Positions 47,663 through 54,407 of a stretch of 64,000 bases of DNA are shown one piece after another; position 1 is the stretch's first letter, and every line of letters starts with the position of its first letter. The notes under the pieces are model-generated. The model saw nothing but the letters and a program-made list of their open reading frames with translations. It ran no database searches and was not told where the DNA came from. The translations under genes were made by a program, and so were the position numbers. The DNA comes from Shinella sumterensis (GTDB lineage Bacteria; Pseudomonadota; Alphaproteobacteria; Rhizobiales; Rhizobiaceae): the NCBI RefSeq assembly GCF_004514425.2, contig NZ_MYFN02000006.1, forward strand, positions 62,001 through 126,000, given 5' to 3'.

Positions 47663-49069
47663 ATGCAGGAATATGATCTCGTCGTCGTGGGCAGCGGCCC
47701 GGCCGGCCGCCGCGGCGCCATCCAGGCAGCCAAGCTCGGGCGTAAGGTTCTCGTCATCGAGCAGGGCAAACGCGTCGGCGGCGTGTCCGTCCACACCGGC
47801 ACCATCCCCTCCAAGACCCTGCGCGAAACCGCGCTGAACCTCTCGGGCTGGCGCGAGCGCGGCTTTTACGGCCGGGCCTACCGCGTGAAGCAGGAGATCA
47901 GCGCGGACGATCTGCGCCGCCGCCTGCTCATCACGCTCGACCACGAGGTCGAGGTCCTGGAGCACCAGTTCGCCCGCAACCGCGTGCAGCACATTCGCGG
48001 CAAGGCAACGTTCCTGACACCGGATACGATGGAGATCGCCAAGGACGACGGCGAGACCATCCATGTCCAGGGCAAGAGCATCATGCTCGCCGTCGGCACG
48101 AAGCCCTATCGCCCGGAAAGCATCCCTTTCGACGGCGTGAGCGTGCTCGACAGCGACGAACTGCTCGACATCCAGGAACTGCCGCGCTCGATGGTCGTGA
48201 TCGGCGCGGGCGTCATCGGCATCGAGTACGCCACGATCTTTTCCGCGCTCGACACGCAGGTCACCGTCATCGACCCCAAGTCGACCATCCTCGATTTCAT
48301 CGACAAGGAGATCATCGAGGAGTTCATCCACGACCTGCGCGACCGCAATATGAAGCTGATCCTCGGCCAGAAGGCCGACAAGGTGGAAAAGCTGCCCAAC
48401 GGCAAATGCGAGATCACGCTGGACAACGGCCGCCGTGTCACCTGTGACATGGTTCTCTATGCGGCCGGCCGCGTCGGCGCGACGGATAGCCTGAACCTCG
48501 CCGCCGCCGGCCTTACCGCCGATTCGCGCGGCCGCCTCAGCGTCAACCCGGAAACCTTCCAGACCGACGTGCCGCACATCTACGCCGCCGGCGACGTGGT
48601 CGGCTTTCCCGCACTTGCCTCGACGTCGATGGAACAGGGCCGCATCGCCGCGCGCGTTGCCGTCGGCGCCATCGCCAAGGAGCCGCCGAAATACTTCCCC
48701 TACGGCATCTACGCCGTGCCGGAAATCTCCACCTGTGGGCTGACCGAGGAAGAGGTGAAGGAGCGCGGCATTCCCTATGAATGCGGCATGGCGCGCTTCC
48801 GTGAGACCTCGCGCGGCCACATCATGGGCCTGAATTCCGGCCTGTTGAAGATGATCTTCTCGCTGAAGACCCGCCGCCTGCTCGGCGTGCACATCGTCGG
48901 CGAAGGCGCGACCGAGCTGGTCCATATCGGCCAAGCCGTGCTGAACCTGAAGGGCACCGTGGAATATTTCGTCGAAAACACCTTCAACTATCCCACGCTC
49001 GCCGAAGCCTACAAGATCGCCGGTCTGGACGCCTGGAACCGCATGGGGGACCTCTCGCAGGCAGGCTGA
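47663..49069 (+). CDS. sthA: Soluble (Si-specific) pyridine nucleotide transhydrogenase
   Basis: FAD enzyme that moves hydride between NADPH and NAD+; 468 residues. YDLVVVGSGPAG is the FAD motif, MVVIGAGVIGIEYA the NAD(P) motif, and YAAGDVVGFPALAS the second FAD contact. The redox-active disulfide of related dehydrogenases is missing (VGGVSVHTGTIPSKTLRE), which is the mark of SthA. ATG 47663 (MQEYD) is chosen over in-frame starts at 47621 and 47570 as it begins just before the FAD motif. Confidence 0.94.
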   Translation: MQEYDLVVVGSGPAGRRGAIQAAKLGRKVLVIEQGKRVGGVSVHTGTIPSKTLRETALNLSGWRERGFYGRAYRVKQEISADDLRRRLLITLDHEVEVLEHQFARNRVQHIRGKATFLTPDTMEIAKDDGETIHVQGKSIMLAVGTKPYRPESIPFDGVSVLDSDELLDIQELPRSMVVIGAGVIGIEYATIFSALDTQVTVIDPKSTILDFIDKEIIEEFIHDLRDRNMKLILGQKADKVEKLPNGKCEITLDNGRRVTCDMVLYAAGRVGATDSLNLAAAGLTADSRGRLSVNPETFQTDVPHIYAAGDVVGFPALASTSMEQGRIAARVAVGAIAKEPPKYFPYGIYAVPEISTCGLTEEEVKERGIPYECGMARFRETSRGHIMGLNSGLLKMIFSLKTRRLLGVHIVGEGATELVHIGQAVLNLKGTVEYFVENTFNYPTLAEAYKIAGLDAWNRMGDLSQAG

Positions 49070-49403
49070 TGCAGGCATGTCGAAAAGCCCGGCGGGTACT
49101 CTCGCAATTGCCTGGAGAGGCGACGAAGATTGGGTGTGAGCGAGGTTGTCAGCCCCTATATTCGCGGCTATATCAACGCTTGCAAATTGTGTCTGAATGG
49201 CAACCGCACGGGCATCAACGCGCGCGGAATCGTCTTTGGAAACGAACCCATGTTCGTTTTCGAAATGGCCTCCTCGCCCTGCCCGCAGTGAGCATTTCGG
49301 CGCAATCTGTCACACCGGTTGTTGTTCCCCAATCAAACCGGATCATGCATTTCCTCATGCTCGCCGGCGGATCGTTGCGCCGCGACGCGCGAATTCTGGA
49401 GCC
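49070..49403. other. Intergenic region sthA to complex I subunit gene (334 bases)
   Basis: Only the hairpin at 49240-49259 stands out. The open frames that cross it start without ribosome sites and continue out of frame or as unlikely extensions of the next gene. Confidence 0.4.
49240..49262 (+). terminator. Hairpin, possible terminator downstream of sthA
   Basis: Stem AAACGAAC (49240-49247) and GTTCGTTT (49252-49259), 4-base loop, followed by TC. It lies 170 bases after the sthA stop. Confidence 0.45.
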
Positions 49404-49715
49404 ATGTCGATGACCGCCAAGATCTATCGTCCCGCCAAGACCGCGATGCAGTCGGGCAAGGCCAAGACCCATCTCTGGGTTCTGGAGTTCGATGCGGAGA
49501 AGCCGCGGACGATCGATCCGATCATGGGCTACACCAGCTCGGGCGACATGTACCAGCAGGTCAAGCTGACCTTCGAAACCAGCGAGGAAGCGATTGCCTA
49601 TGCCGAGCGCAACGGCATCGAATATCGCCTGATCGAGCCGAAGGAAGCGACCCGCAAGCGCGTCGCCTATCCCGACAATTTCCGCTTCAACCGCATGCAG
49701 CCCTGGACCCACTGA
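49404..49715 (+). CDS. NADH dehydrogenase accessory subunit (NDUFS4 / 18-kDa type)
   Basis: A 103-residue member of the ETC complex I subunit family, homologous to mitochondrial NDUFS4, which stabilises the NADH-oxidising arm of complex I. AKIYRPAKTAMQSGKAKTH opens the domain; KPRTIDPIMGYTSSGDM and the C-terminal YPDNFRFNRMQPWTH are family landmarks. ATG 49404 follows TGGAG; ATG 49410 is the alternative. The nuo operon is not in this window. A tRNA-Arg gene begins 9 bases after the stop. Confidence 0.92.
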   Translation: MSMTAKIYRPAKTAMQSGKAKTHLWVLEFDAEKPRTIDPIMGYTSSGDMYQQVKLTFETSEEAIAYAERNGIEYRLIEPKEATRKRVAYPDNFRFNRMQPWTH

Positions 49716-49724
49716 GGTCCCGAC

Positions 49725-49801
49725 GGCCCCTTAGCTCAGCTGGATAGAGCATCTGCCTTCTAAGCAGAATGTCGCAGGTTCGAGCCCTGCAGGGGTCGCC
49801 A
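49725..49801 (+). tRNA. tRNA-Arg (anticodon TCT)
   Basis: A 77-base cloverleaf: acceptor GGCCCCT/AGGGGTC, anticodon stem-loop TCTGC-CTTCTAA-GCAGA, T arm GCAGG-TTCGAGC-CCTGC, discriminator G and encoded CCA. Confidence 0.97.
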
Positions 49802-49846
49802 TTCAGATCAACGTAACTCAGCTTTACAGATTTCGCCTGCAAAGAC

Positions 49847-49884
49847 GCCCGCACGGCAAAAGGCCGTGACGGGCTTCGCTTTTG
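49847..49884 (+). terminator. Terminator downstream of tRNA-Arg
   Basis: Stem GCCCG-CACGGC (49847-49857) with GCCGTG-A-CGGGC (49863-49874), one bulged A, followed by TTCGCTTTT. Confidence 0.65.
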
Positions 49885-49983
49885 GCTGGATGACGCAGCG
49901 CCCGGCTGCGCGAACATCCTCATCACTGGGCAAATTGGAACTTCTCCGACGGCCGCGGATTTCTCGCGCAAGGGAGAACAGAC

Positions 49984-50247
49984 ATGGATTACAGAACCTT
50001 CGACCCCAACACATCCGTGCCGGACGCGATCGTCGTCAAGCTTTACACGTCCGGCGACAAGATCAGGGGCTATGTGCGCAAGATCGCCGACCCCGCCGAG
50101 AACGACACGATATTTCCCGGCGAGGAAATGGAGCCGGCCAAGGCATTCCAGTTGGCCGCATCTCACAGCGAGGGCGAGGCGCCGATCTATGTGGAGCTCG
50201 TGGAGGGCGTGGAATGGGATCCGTCCTGGGGTAAAATCCTGCGGTAG
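49984..50247 (+). CDS. Hypothetical 87-residue protein
   Basis: An 87-residue soluble protein that I do not recognise. It is acidic, without membrane segment or signal peptide, and reads like a small alpha/beta fold: AIVVKLYTSGDKIRGYVRKI, then a helix with MEPAKAFQLAAS and a strand APIYVELVEG. ATG 49984 follows AAGGGAGAACAG, a usable ribosome site. It is followed by two small membrane-protein genes. Coding status rests on the ribosome site, length and sensible amino-acid composition. Confidence 0.62.
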   Translation: MDYRTFDPNTSVPDAIVVKLYTSGDKIRGYVRKIADPAENDTIFPGEEMEPAKAFQLAASHSEGEAPIYVELVEGVEWDPSWGKILR

Positions 50248-50348
50248 CGCGGAGCCCCGCCCGGCAGACTCGCTCGGCGTCTGGAACATTCACGAGTCTG
50301 CGTCGTTCGGGCTGACTGAAAGACACCGAACGCAAAGCCAAGGCCGGA

Positions 50349-50474
50349 ATGTACCGGGTCGTCGTCATCCTCTTCGGGATCGCCCTGCTTCTGGCCGGCT
50401 TCTACATCGTGTTCTGGACGCCGGGCGCCACGGAGCGACCTCCATTGCCGAACGCGATCAACCAATCTGAATGA
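50349..50474 (+). CDS. Small membrane protein (41 residues)
   Basis: A 41-codon frame from ATG 50349 to TGA 50472-50474. One membrane helix (about residues 3-23, RVVVILFGIALLLAGFYIVF) is followed by a short Pro-rich polar tail (ERPPLPNAINQSE). AAGG lies about 6 bases before the ATG. The next small gene starts 8 bases after the stop. I know no family for it. The tail would be periplasmic or cytoplasmic depending on orientation, which the sequence does not settle. Confidence 0.5.
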   Translation: MYRVVVILFGIALLLAGFYIVFWTPGATERPPLPNAINQSE

Positions 50475-50481
50475 GGACGAC

Positions 50482-50658
50482 ATGGATAAAGATGAGACAC
50501 CTGTTGGCCTCGCGCCATCAGCGGATTCCCCAAAAGAGAAGCGGCGCAAGCTCCAGATCGGCCGGGGCGCCATCATGGTGATCTGCGGCGTCGGCGTTGC
50601 AGCCTTCGTGCTCTACACCTTCACGGTGCTCTACGGAATTTTCACCGCAGCAAACTGA
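50482..50658 (+). CDS. Small membrane protein (58 residues)
   Basis: A 58-codon frame from ATG 50482 to TGA 50656-50658, with GAGGACG right upstream. A polar N-terminus (DKDETPVGLAPSADSPKEKRRK) leads to a membrane helix (about residues 31-54, IMVICGVGVAAFVLYTFTVL). By the positive-inside rule the basic KEKRRK places the N-terminus in the cytoplasm. It follows the 41-residue membrane protein by 7 bases, so the two are likely one unit. Function unknown. Confidence 0.55.
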   Translation: MDKDETPVGLAPSADSPKEKRRKLQIGRGAIMVICGVGVAAFVLYTFTVLYGIFTAAN

Positions 50659-50693
50659 CTTATATCTCTGAACATGGTGCCGTGATATTTCTA

Positions 50694-50714
50694 GCCTGAG
50701 GCCACGCCTCAGGC
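50694..50714. terminator. Perfect 9-bp hairpin downstream of small membrane genes
   Basis: GCCTGAGGC (50694-50702) and GCCTCAGGC (50706-50714), loop CAC, no T run, so termination is possible but not certain. Confidence 0.45.
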
Positions 50715-50735
50715 AGCCACCGCACGCGCCTCCCG

Positions 50736-50763
50736 TTGACGCGCCGGGCAAAGCTGCTACAAA
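50736..50763 (+). promoter_or_regulatory. Promoter of tRNA-Ser
   Basis: TTGACG (50736-50741), 16-base spacer, TACAAA (50758-50763), 34 bases before the tRNA. Confidence 0.55.
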
Positions 50764-50797
50764 GCCGCATCGCTTGGACGGGGAACGCCCCATGCAA

Positions 50798-50887
50798 GGA
50801 TGGGTGGCCGAGCGGTTTAAGGCACCGGTCTTGAAAACCGGCGTAGGTGAGAGCCTACCGTGGGTTCGAATCCCACCCCATCCGCCA
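50798..50887 (+). tRNA. tRNA-Ser (anticodon TGA)
   Basis: A 90-base class II tRNA: acceptor GGATGGG/CCCATCC, anticodon stem-loop CCGGT-CTTGAAA-ACCGG, a long variable arm GTAGGTGAGAGCCTAC, T arm GTGGG-TTCGAAT-CCCAC and encoded CCA. Confidence 0.97.
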
Positions 50888-51311
50888 TTTCTCGAAGACG
50901 TTCACTGTCGGCGAGCGAGGCGTTTCGCTGCTCGGCAGGACGATTTCGTGGCCACCCCTTGTTTTGGCCACAATGGCCTCCTATATCTCTGTCATCGGCA
51001 TTGCTGATGAGCGCTGGAACGCTTCTGCCGCTCGCAATGCCGCCATCGCCTGGTGCTTTTGACCACGGATGTACTGGCACTGGCGAAACAGGCGATGATG
51101 AGGAAGGTCGGTGCGGTTTCGCCCCGGCCTTTTTTGTTGCCCGTATTTCATCGAATCTAAATATGTGAATCGCTTCCGTCAAGCTGCCGCTTCCTGTGTT
51201 CGGCGGCCCGCGCGCCCACACTCCGCCATGATCTTCGCCATGAGATGCGTCGCGACCGGGAACCAATGCGCCGGGCTCGCCATTATCGTGCCAGACAGAA
51301 GGAGTGCACAA
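50888..51311. other. Intergenic region tRNA-Ser to DUF992 gene (424 bases)
   Basis: No credible coding frame. It contains a hairpin GTGGCC ... GGCCAC near 50949-50972 and a full intrinsic terminator at 51104-51136, so an untranslated transcript may end here. The last 170 bases are leader sequence of the DUF992 gene. Confidence 0.45.
51104..51137 (+). terminator. Intrinsic terminator without an assigned gene
   Basis: Stem AAGGTCGG (51104-51111) and CCGGCCTT (51124-51131) with one G-T pair, followed by TTTTTG. The nearest upstream gene on this strand is tRNA-Ser, 217 bases away. Confidence 0.7.
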
Positions 51312-51836
51312 ATGAACAAGAAGCTTGGAACGGTTCTCGCCTTGACGCTCGCACAGGTCGTCGCCACCAGCGCCGGTGCAGCCGACATGGTCGGCCGTGA
51401 CAATGCGCCGGTCTATGTCGACCGTGGCGCGCGTGACGGTGTGAAGATCGGCATGCTGACCTGCGATGTCGGCGGTGGTGTCGGTTATGTCATCGGCTCG
51501 GCAAAGAGCGTCGATTGCGTTTTCAAAGCCAGCAACGGCGAGCAGGACGTTTATTCGGGCGTGATCCGCAAAATGGGCGTCGACCTCGGCTTCACCACGC
51601 AGGGCCGCATCATCTGGGCCGTCTTCGCGCCGACCGCCGGCTACCATCAGGGTTCGCTCGGTGGCCTGTATCAGGGCGCAACGGCCGAGGCGACGGTCGG
51701 CGTGGGTGTCGGCACCAATATCCTGGTCGGCGGCACGTCGGGTTCGATCCAGTTGCAGACGATCAGCGTCAGCGGCCAGCTCGGTCTGAACCTCGCCGCG
51801 ACCGGCACGTCCGTCACCTTGCAGCCGCAGGGCTGA
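51312..51836 (+). CDS. DUF992 domain-containing exported protein
   Basis: A 174-residue protein with a signal peptide (residues 1-26, TSAGAAD) and a DUF992 domain: KIGMLTCDVGGGVGYVIGSAKSVDCVF and YSGVIRKMGVDLGFTTQGRIIWAVFAP. The two cysteines flanking the glycine-rich turn probably form a disulfide. The family is restricted mainly to Rhizobiales and relatives and has no known function. ATG 51312 is preceded by AGAAGGAGTGC. A terminator follows. Confidence 0.92.
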   Translation: MNKKLGTVLALTLAQVVATSAGAADMVGRDNAPVYVDRGARDGVKIGMLTCDVGGGVGYVIGSAKSVDCVFKASNGEQDVYSGVIRKMGVDLGFTTQGRIIWAVFAPTAGYHQGSLGGLYQGATAEATVGVGVGTNILVGGTSGSIQLQTISVSGQLGLNLAATGTSVTLQPQG

Positions 51837-51853
51837 GAAGACCTTACGATCGG

Positions 51854-51884
51854 AACGGGCAATGTCGGTTGCCCGTTTCTTCCT
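51854..51884 (+). terminator. Intrinsic terminator after DUF992 gene
   Basis: Perfect 9-bp stem AACGGGCAA (51854-51862) and TTGCCCGTT (51869-51877), 6-base loop, then TCTTCCTTT. Confidence 0.8.
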
Positions 51885-51922
51885 TTGCACCATCTGCTAG
51901 GATGGTGCCGAGAGGTTCCGTC

Positions 51923-52183
51923 ATGAAACGCTTTGCCCTTCCCCTTCTCGCTATCCTGGCTCTGGCCGGTTGCACGACCGGCGGCATGACGCTGGAACCG
52001 ATTCCGGGGAGCATCACCTATCACGCACAGCCACGCACCAAGCTGACGAAAGCCCCCGTCGGCAGCACGTTCGAACATCAGTTCATCGACGACCGCGGTC
52101 GCGAGGTGTTCGAGACCTATCGCATCGAGCCGGACCGGTCGCTGTCGATCGTCCGCCGTTATGTGCGCGTGGAGGTGTTCTGA
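51923..52183 (+). CDS. Small lipoprotein (86 residues)
   Basis: An 86-residue protein with a clear lipoprotein signal: MKRFALPLLAILALAGC, lipobox LAGC (Cys17). The mature part is short and polar, with LEPIPGSITYHAQPRTKLTKAPVGSTFEHQF and RIEPDRSLSIVRRYVRVEVF, suggesting a small beta-rich fold. ATG 51923 lies after AGAGGTTCC. Its stop overlaps the start of the next gene by one base (TGATG). I do not recognise a named family. Confidence 0.78.
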   Translation: MKRFALPLLAILALAGCTTGGMTLEPIPGSITYHAQPRTKLTKAPVGSTFEHQFIDDRGREVFETYRIEPDRSLSIVRRYVRVEVF

Positions 52184-52554
52184 TGGACGGACAACGGGAG
52201 AATGCCATGCTGGAAAGCTCGGATATCGAACTCGAGGATGAGCGCCTGAAGCAGCTCGATATTCTCGCGGCAGAACGCAACCTGACGGCGCCCGAATTGA
52301 TGGCGCATTACGAATCGGGCTCGTTCGGTTTCCATGAGGCGGTGCACACCACGTCGATCGTGCTCGATCTCGTCGACGAACAGTTGCTGCATCATCCCGC
52401 CATCGCCGGAAATCCGGAATGGTTCCGGATGGCGGCGCGTGCGAGCGAGGCATTGTTCAATCTCTACCAGTCGATGGGCGCCGCACAGCTTGCAAGCCGC
52501 AGCACGGACGAAGGCAAGCGGCCGGAAGAGCTCAACGCCAGCAACGACGACTGA
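52183..52554 (+). CDS. Hypothetical 123-residue helical protein
   Basis: A soluble, acidic, largely helical protein with no motif I can name. LEDERLKQLDILAAERNLTAPELMAHYESGSFGFHEAVHTTSIVLDLVDEQLLHHP includes several His residues, and the end is Asp/Asn-rich. ATG 52183 shares a base with the preceding lipoprotein stop; ATG 52207 would remove eight residues. The start overlap supports that it is translated, and that it belongs with the lipoprotein. Confidence 0.68.
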   Translation: MDGQRENAMLESSDIELEDERLKQLDILAAERNLTAPELMAHYESGSFGFHEAVHTTSIVLDLVDEQLLHHPAIAGNPEWFRMAARASEALFNLYQSMGAAQLASRSTDEGKRPEELNASNDD

Positions 52555-52624
52555 TAAAACGTCGTAGAAAACGTTAAGCGGCCGGCGCTTCTGGCGACGA
52601 CGCCGGCGTACCCGTGTCCGTCAA

Positions 52625-53368
52625 TCACGTCACATCGCGCAGGGCCTGGACGACCCGCTCGCGACCCAGGCGAATGACATTCTCCATGGCGCTTCGTGCG
52701 CCCTCCTCGTCCCGCTTGTGGATTTCCTCGACAATACGGATGTGGTTGGCGGCGACATCGTTGATCTTGCTGCGATCCTCGGCCGGCGAGCTGAGCGTGA
52801 AGGCGCCGACGAGGCCGGCCTCGATGAGGCTGCCCAGCGTGCGCAGGAACGGATTGCCCGATGCTTCCAGAACGGACAGGTGAAATTTCAGGTCCGCCAT
52901 AGCCATCGAGCCGGCCGTGTGTTCGGGGTCGCCCATCGCCACGGCAAGCCGCATCATCTGGCTGATATCGGCCTCGGTGGCGTTGCGCGCCGCAAGGGCC
53001 GCCGCATGGGGCTCGAAACCGAGACGCACCTCGGAGAGGTGAGTCAGGAACTCCTCGTTGATACCCACGGCGAAATGCCAGGTGAGGATATCGCCGTCGA
53101 AGAGATTCCACTGGGTATTCGGCGTCACGCGGGTACCGATTCGCGCGCGTGGCACGACAAGTCCCTTCGCTGCCAGCGTCTTCATCGCTTCCCGCAAGAC
53201 GGTTCGCGAAACCTTGAAGCGCGCCGCCAGATCCACGTCGCCCGGCAGGGTGCTGCCTACCGGGTACTCGCCGGCGATAATCGCCCGCCCGAGTTCGTTG
53301 ACGACCTGCGCATGGCTGGTACGCGTATTCGCCCCCGATATGGCGGCCTCCAGCAAACCCTTTTGCAA
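52625..53368 (-). CDS. GntR/FadR-family transcriptional regulator (FCD domain)
   Basis: A 247-residue regulator: winged helix at about residues 18-85 (GRAIIAGEYPVGSTLPGDVDLAARFKVSRTVLREAMKTL) and an FCD ligand domain (about 105-230) with the metal-binding Asp and His residues in ADLKFHLSVLEASGNPFL and NHIRIVEEI. Many relatives sense sugar acids. I use TTG 53368 because AGGAGGGG lies 6 bases upstream; ATG 53398, in frame, has no ribosome site. No catabolic operon adjoins it, so the regulon is unknown. Confidence 0.9.
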   Translation of the reverse strand: MQKGLLEAAISGANTRTSHAQVVNELGRAIIAGEYPVGSTLPGDVDLAARFKVSRTVLREAMKTLAAKGLVVPRARIGTRVTPNTQWNLFDGDILTWHFAVGINEEFLTHLSEVRLGFEPHAAALAARNATEADISQMMRLAVAMGDPEHTAGSMAMADLKFHLSVLEASGNPFLRTLGSLIEAGLVGAFTLSSPAEDRSKINDVAANHIRIVEEIHKRDEEGARSAMENVIRLGRERVVQALRDVT

Positions 53369-53471
53369 ATGTCCCCTCCTGCGCCCCGCACGCGTCATCG
53401 GCCGCGAAACATCCCGATGGTATAGAACGCGGCGGCGATTTCGCAAAGCCCGATCGCGCCCCCGCAGGCGC

Positions 53472-53503
53472 CAACAAAAAACCCGGCGAGACGCCGGGTT
53501 TTC
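53472..53503 (-). terminator. Intrinsic terminator after ialB-like gene
   Basis: Stem AAACCCGGCG (53479-53488) and CGCCGGGTTT (53492-53501), 3-base loop; on the minus strand it is followed by TTTTTTGTT. Confidence 0.88.
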
Positions 53504-53528
53504 TGAAATGGATATGCGGTGCCGAGCC

Positions 53529-54155
53529 TTACTGGCTCTTGGCAGCCTTCTGGGCGTCTTCCAGCTTCTTGCGGGCTTCCTCGGCCTTCTTCTGCATTTC
53601 TTCCTGCAGCAGGCGCTGACGCTCTTCGAGCTGGGACTGTTCGATCGGCTCGCCATCGAACACGCCCGTGAAGCCTTCGAGCGAGATCTTGATCGGGTTC
53701 GGGGCGCGCTGGAAGTTGACCGAGGTCAGGACAAGCTCGCCGCCCTTCTTGAGGCTGGCCAGAACCTGATCCGTAAGCGGCACTTCGGCGACGCACTTGT
53801 CGGGCATGCAGATGGCGTAGTCGAGCTTCTGGGCCTTGCCGCCATCGACCTGCATCTGAACGCCGACAGGGATCAGGCGTGCGCTCGGAACCGAGACCTG
53901 CATGATCTTGCGGTTGGCCTTGCCGGCAACGGTGATAAGGCCGACCGCCGTGATGAGCTGGCCGCTGTTGGCGGTCAGCAGGTTCTGCACGATGCAGACG
54001 TCATTGTCTTCCTGCTTGGTGCAGACCTTGAACCAGCCCTTCGGCGGAGCGGCCTGCTGCTGGGCCAGCGACGCGGACGGAGCGGCAGCCATCGCAACGG
54101 ACGCGGCGAAGGCAGAAAAGACGGTCCGCTTGATGAGATTCGATGTGAAGATCAT
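53529..54155 (-). CDS. Invasion-associated locus B (IalB) family protein
   Basis: A 208-residue exported protein: signal peptide to about residue 30 (ASLAQQQ), then an IalB domain with GWFKVCTKQEDNDVCIVQNLL, CMPDKCVAEVPL and FTGVFDGEPI; four conserved cysteines are visible. The C-terminal 40 residues (QLEERQRLLQEEMQKKAEEARKK) form a charged helix. In Bartonella IalB is linked to erythrocyte invasion; in free-living rhizobia the role is unknown. ATG 54155 is preceded by AGGAGACC about 8 bases upstream. Confidence 0.92.
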   Translation of the reverse strand: MIFTSNLIKRTVFSAFAASVAMAAAPSASLAQQQAAPPKGWFKVCTKQEDNDVCIVQNLLTANSGQLITAVGLITVAGKANRKIMQVSVPSARLIPVGVQMQVDGGKAQKLDYAICMPDKCVAEVPLTDQVLASLKKGGELVLTSVNFQRAPNPIKISLEGFTGVFDGEPIEQSQLEERQRLLQEEMQKKAEEARKKLEDAQKAAKSQ

Positions 54156-54407
54156 ACGATTTCGGTCTCCTGAAAATCCGGTGCCGGAGCGACTGCGCTC
54201 CTCCCGCAAGCCCCTCTCGGGCATTCGGTCAGCCGTGCGCTCTCCTGTCGGCGAAATGAGGCATTTACATGACCCGCTTCGGTGAACCCTGTTACATCGC
54301 GTCGCGCCGGATATCCAGTCTTTCCTTGCGAAAATCCCGCAAACCACGCCATTTCGCGCTGTCGCCATGCTGCTGCCGCGTGCGCAGGCAGTATAATAGG
54401 GAGAATC

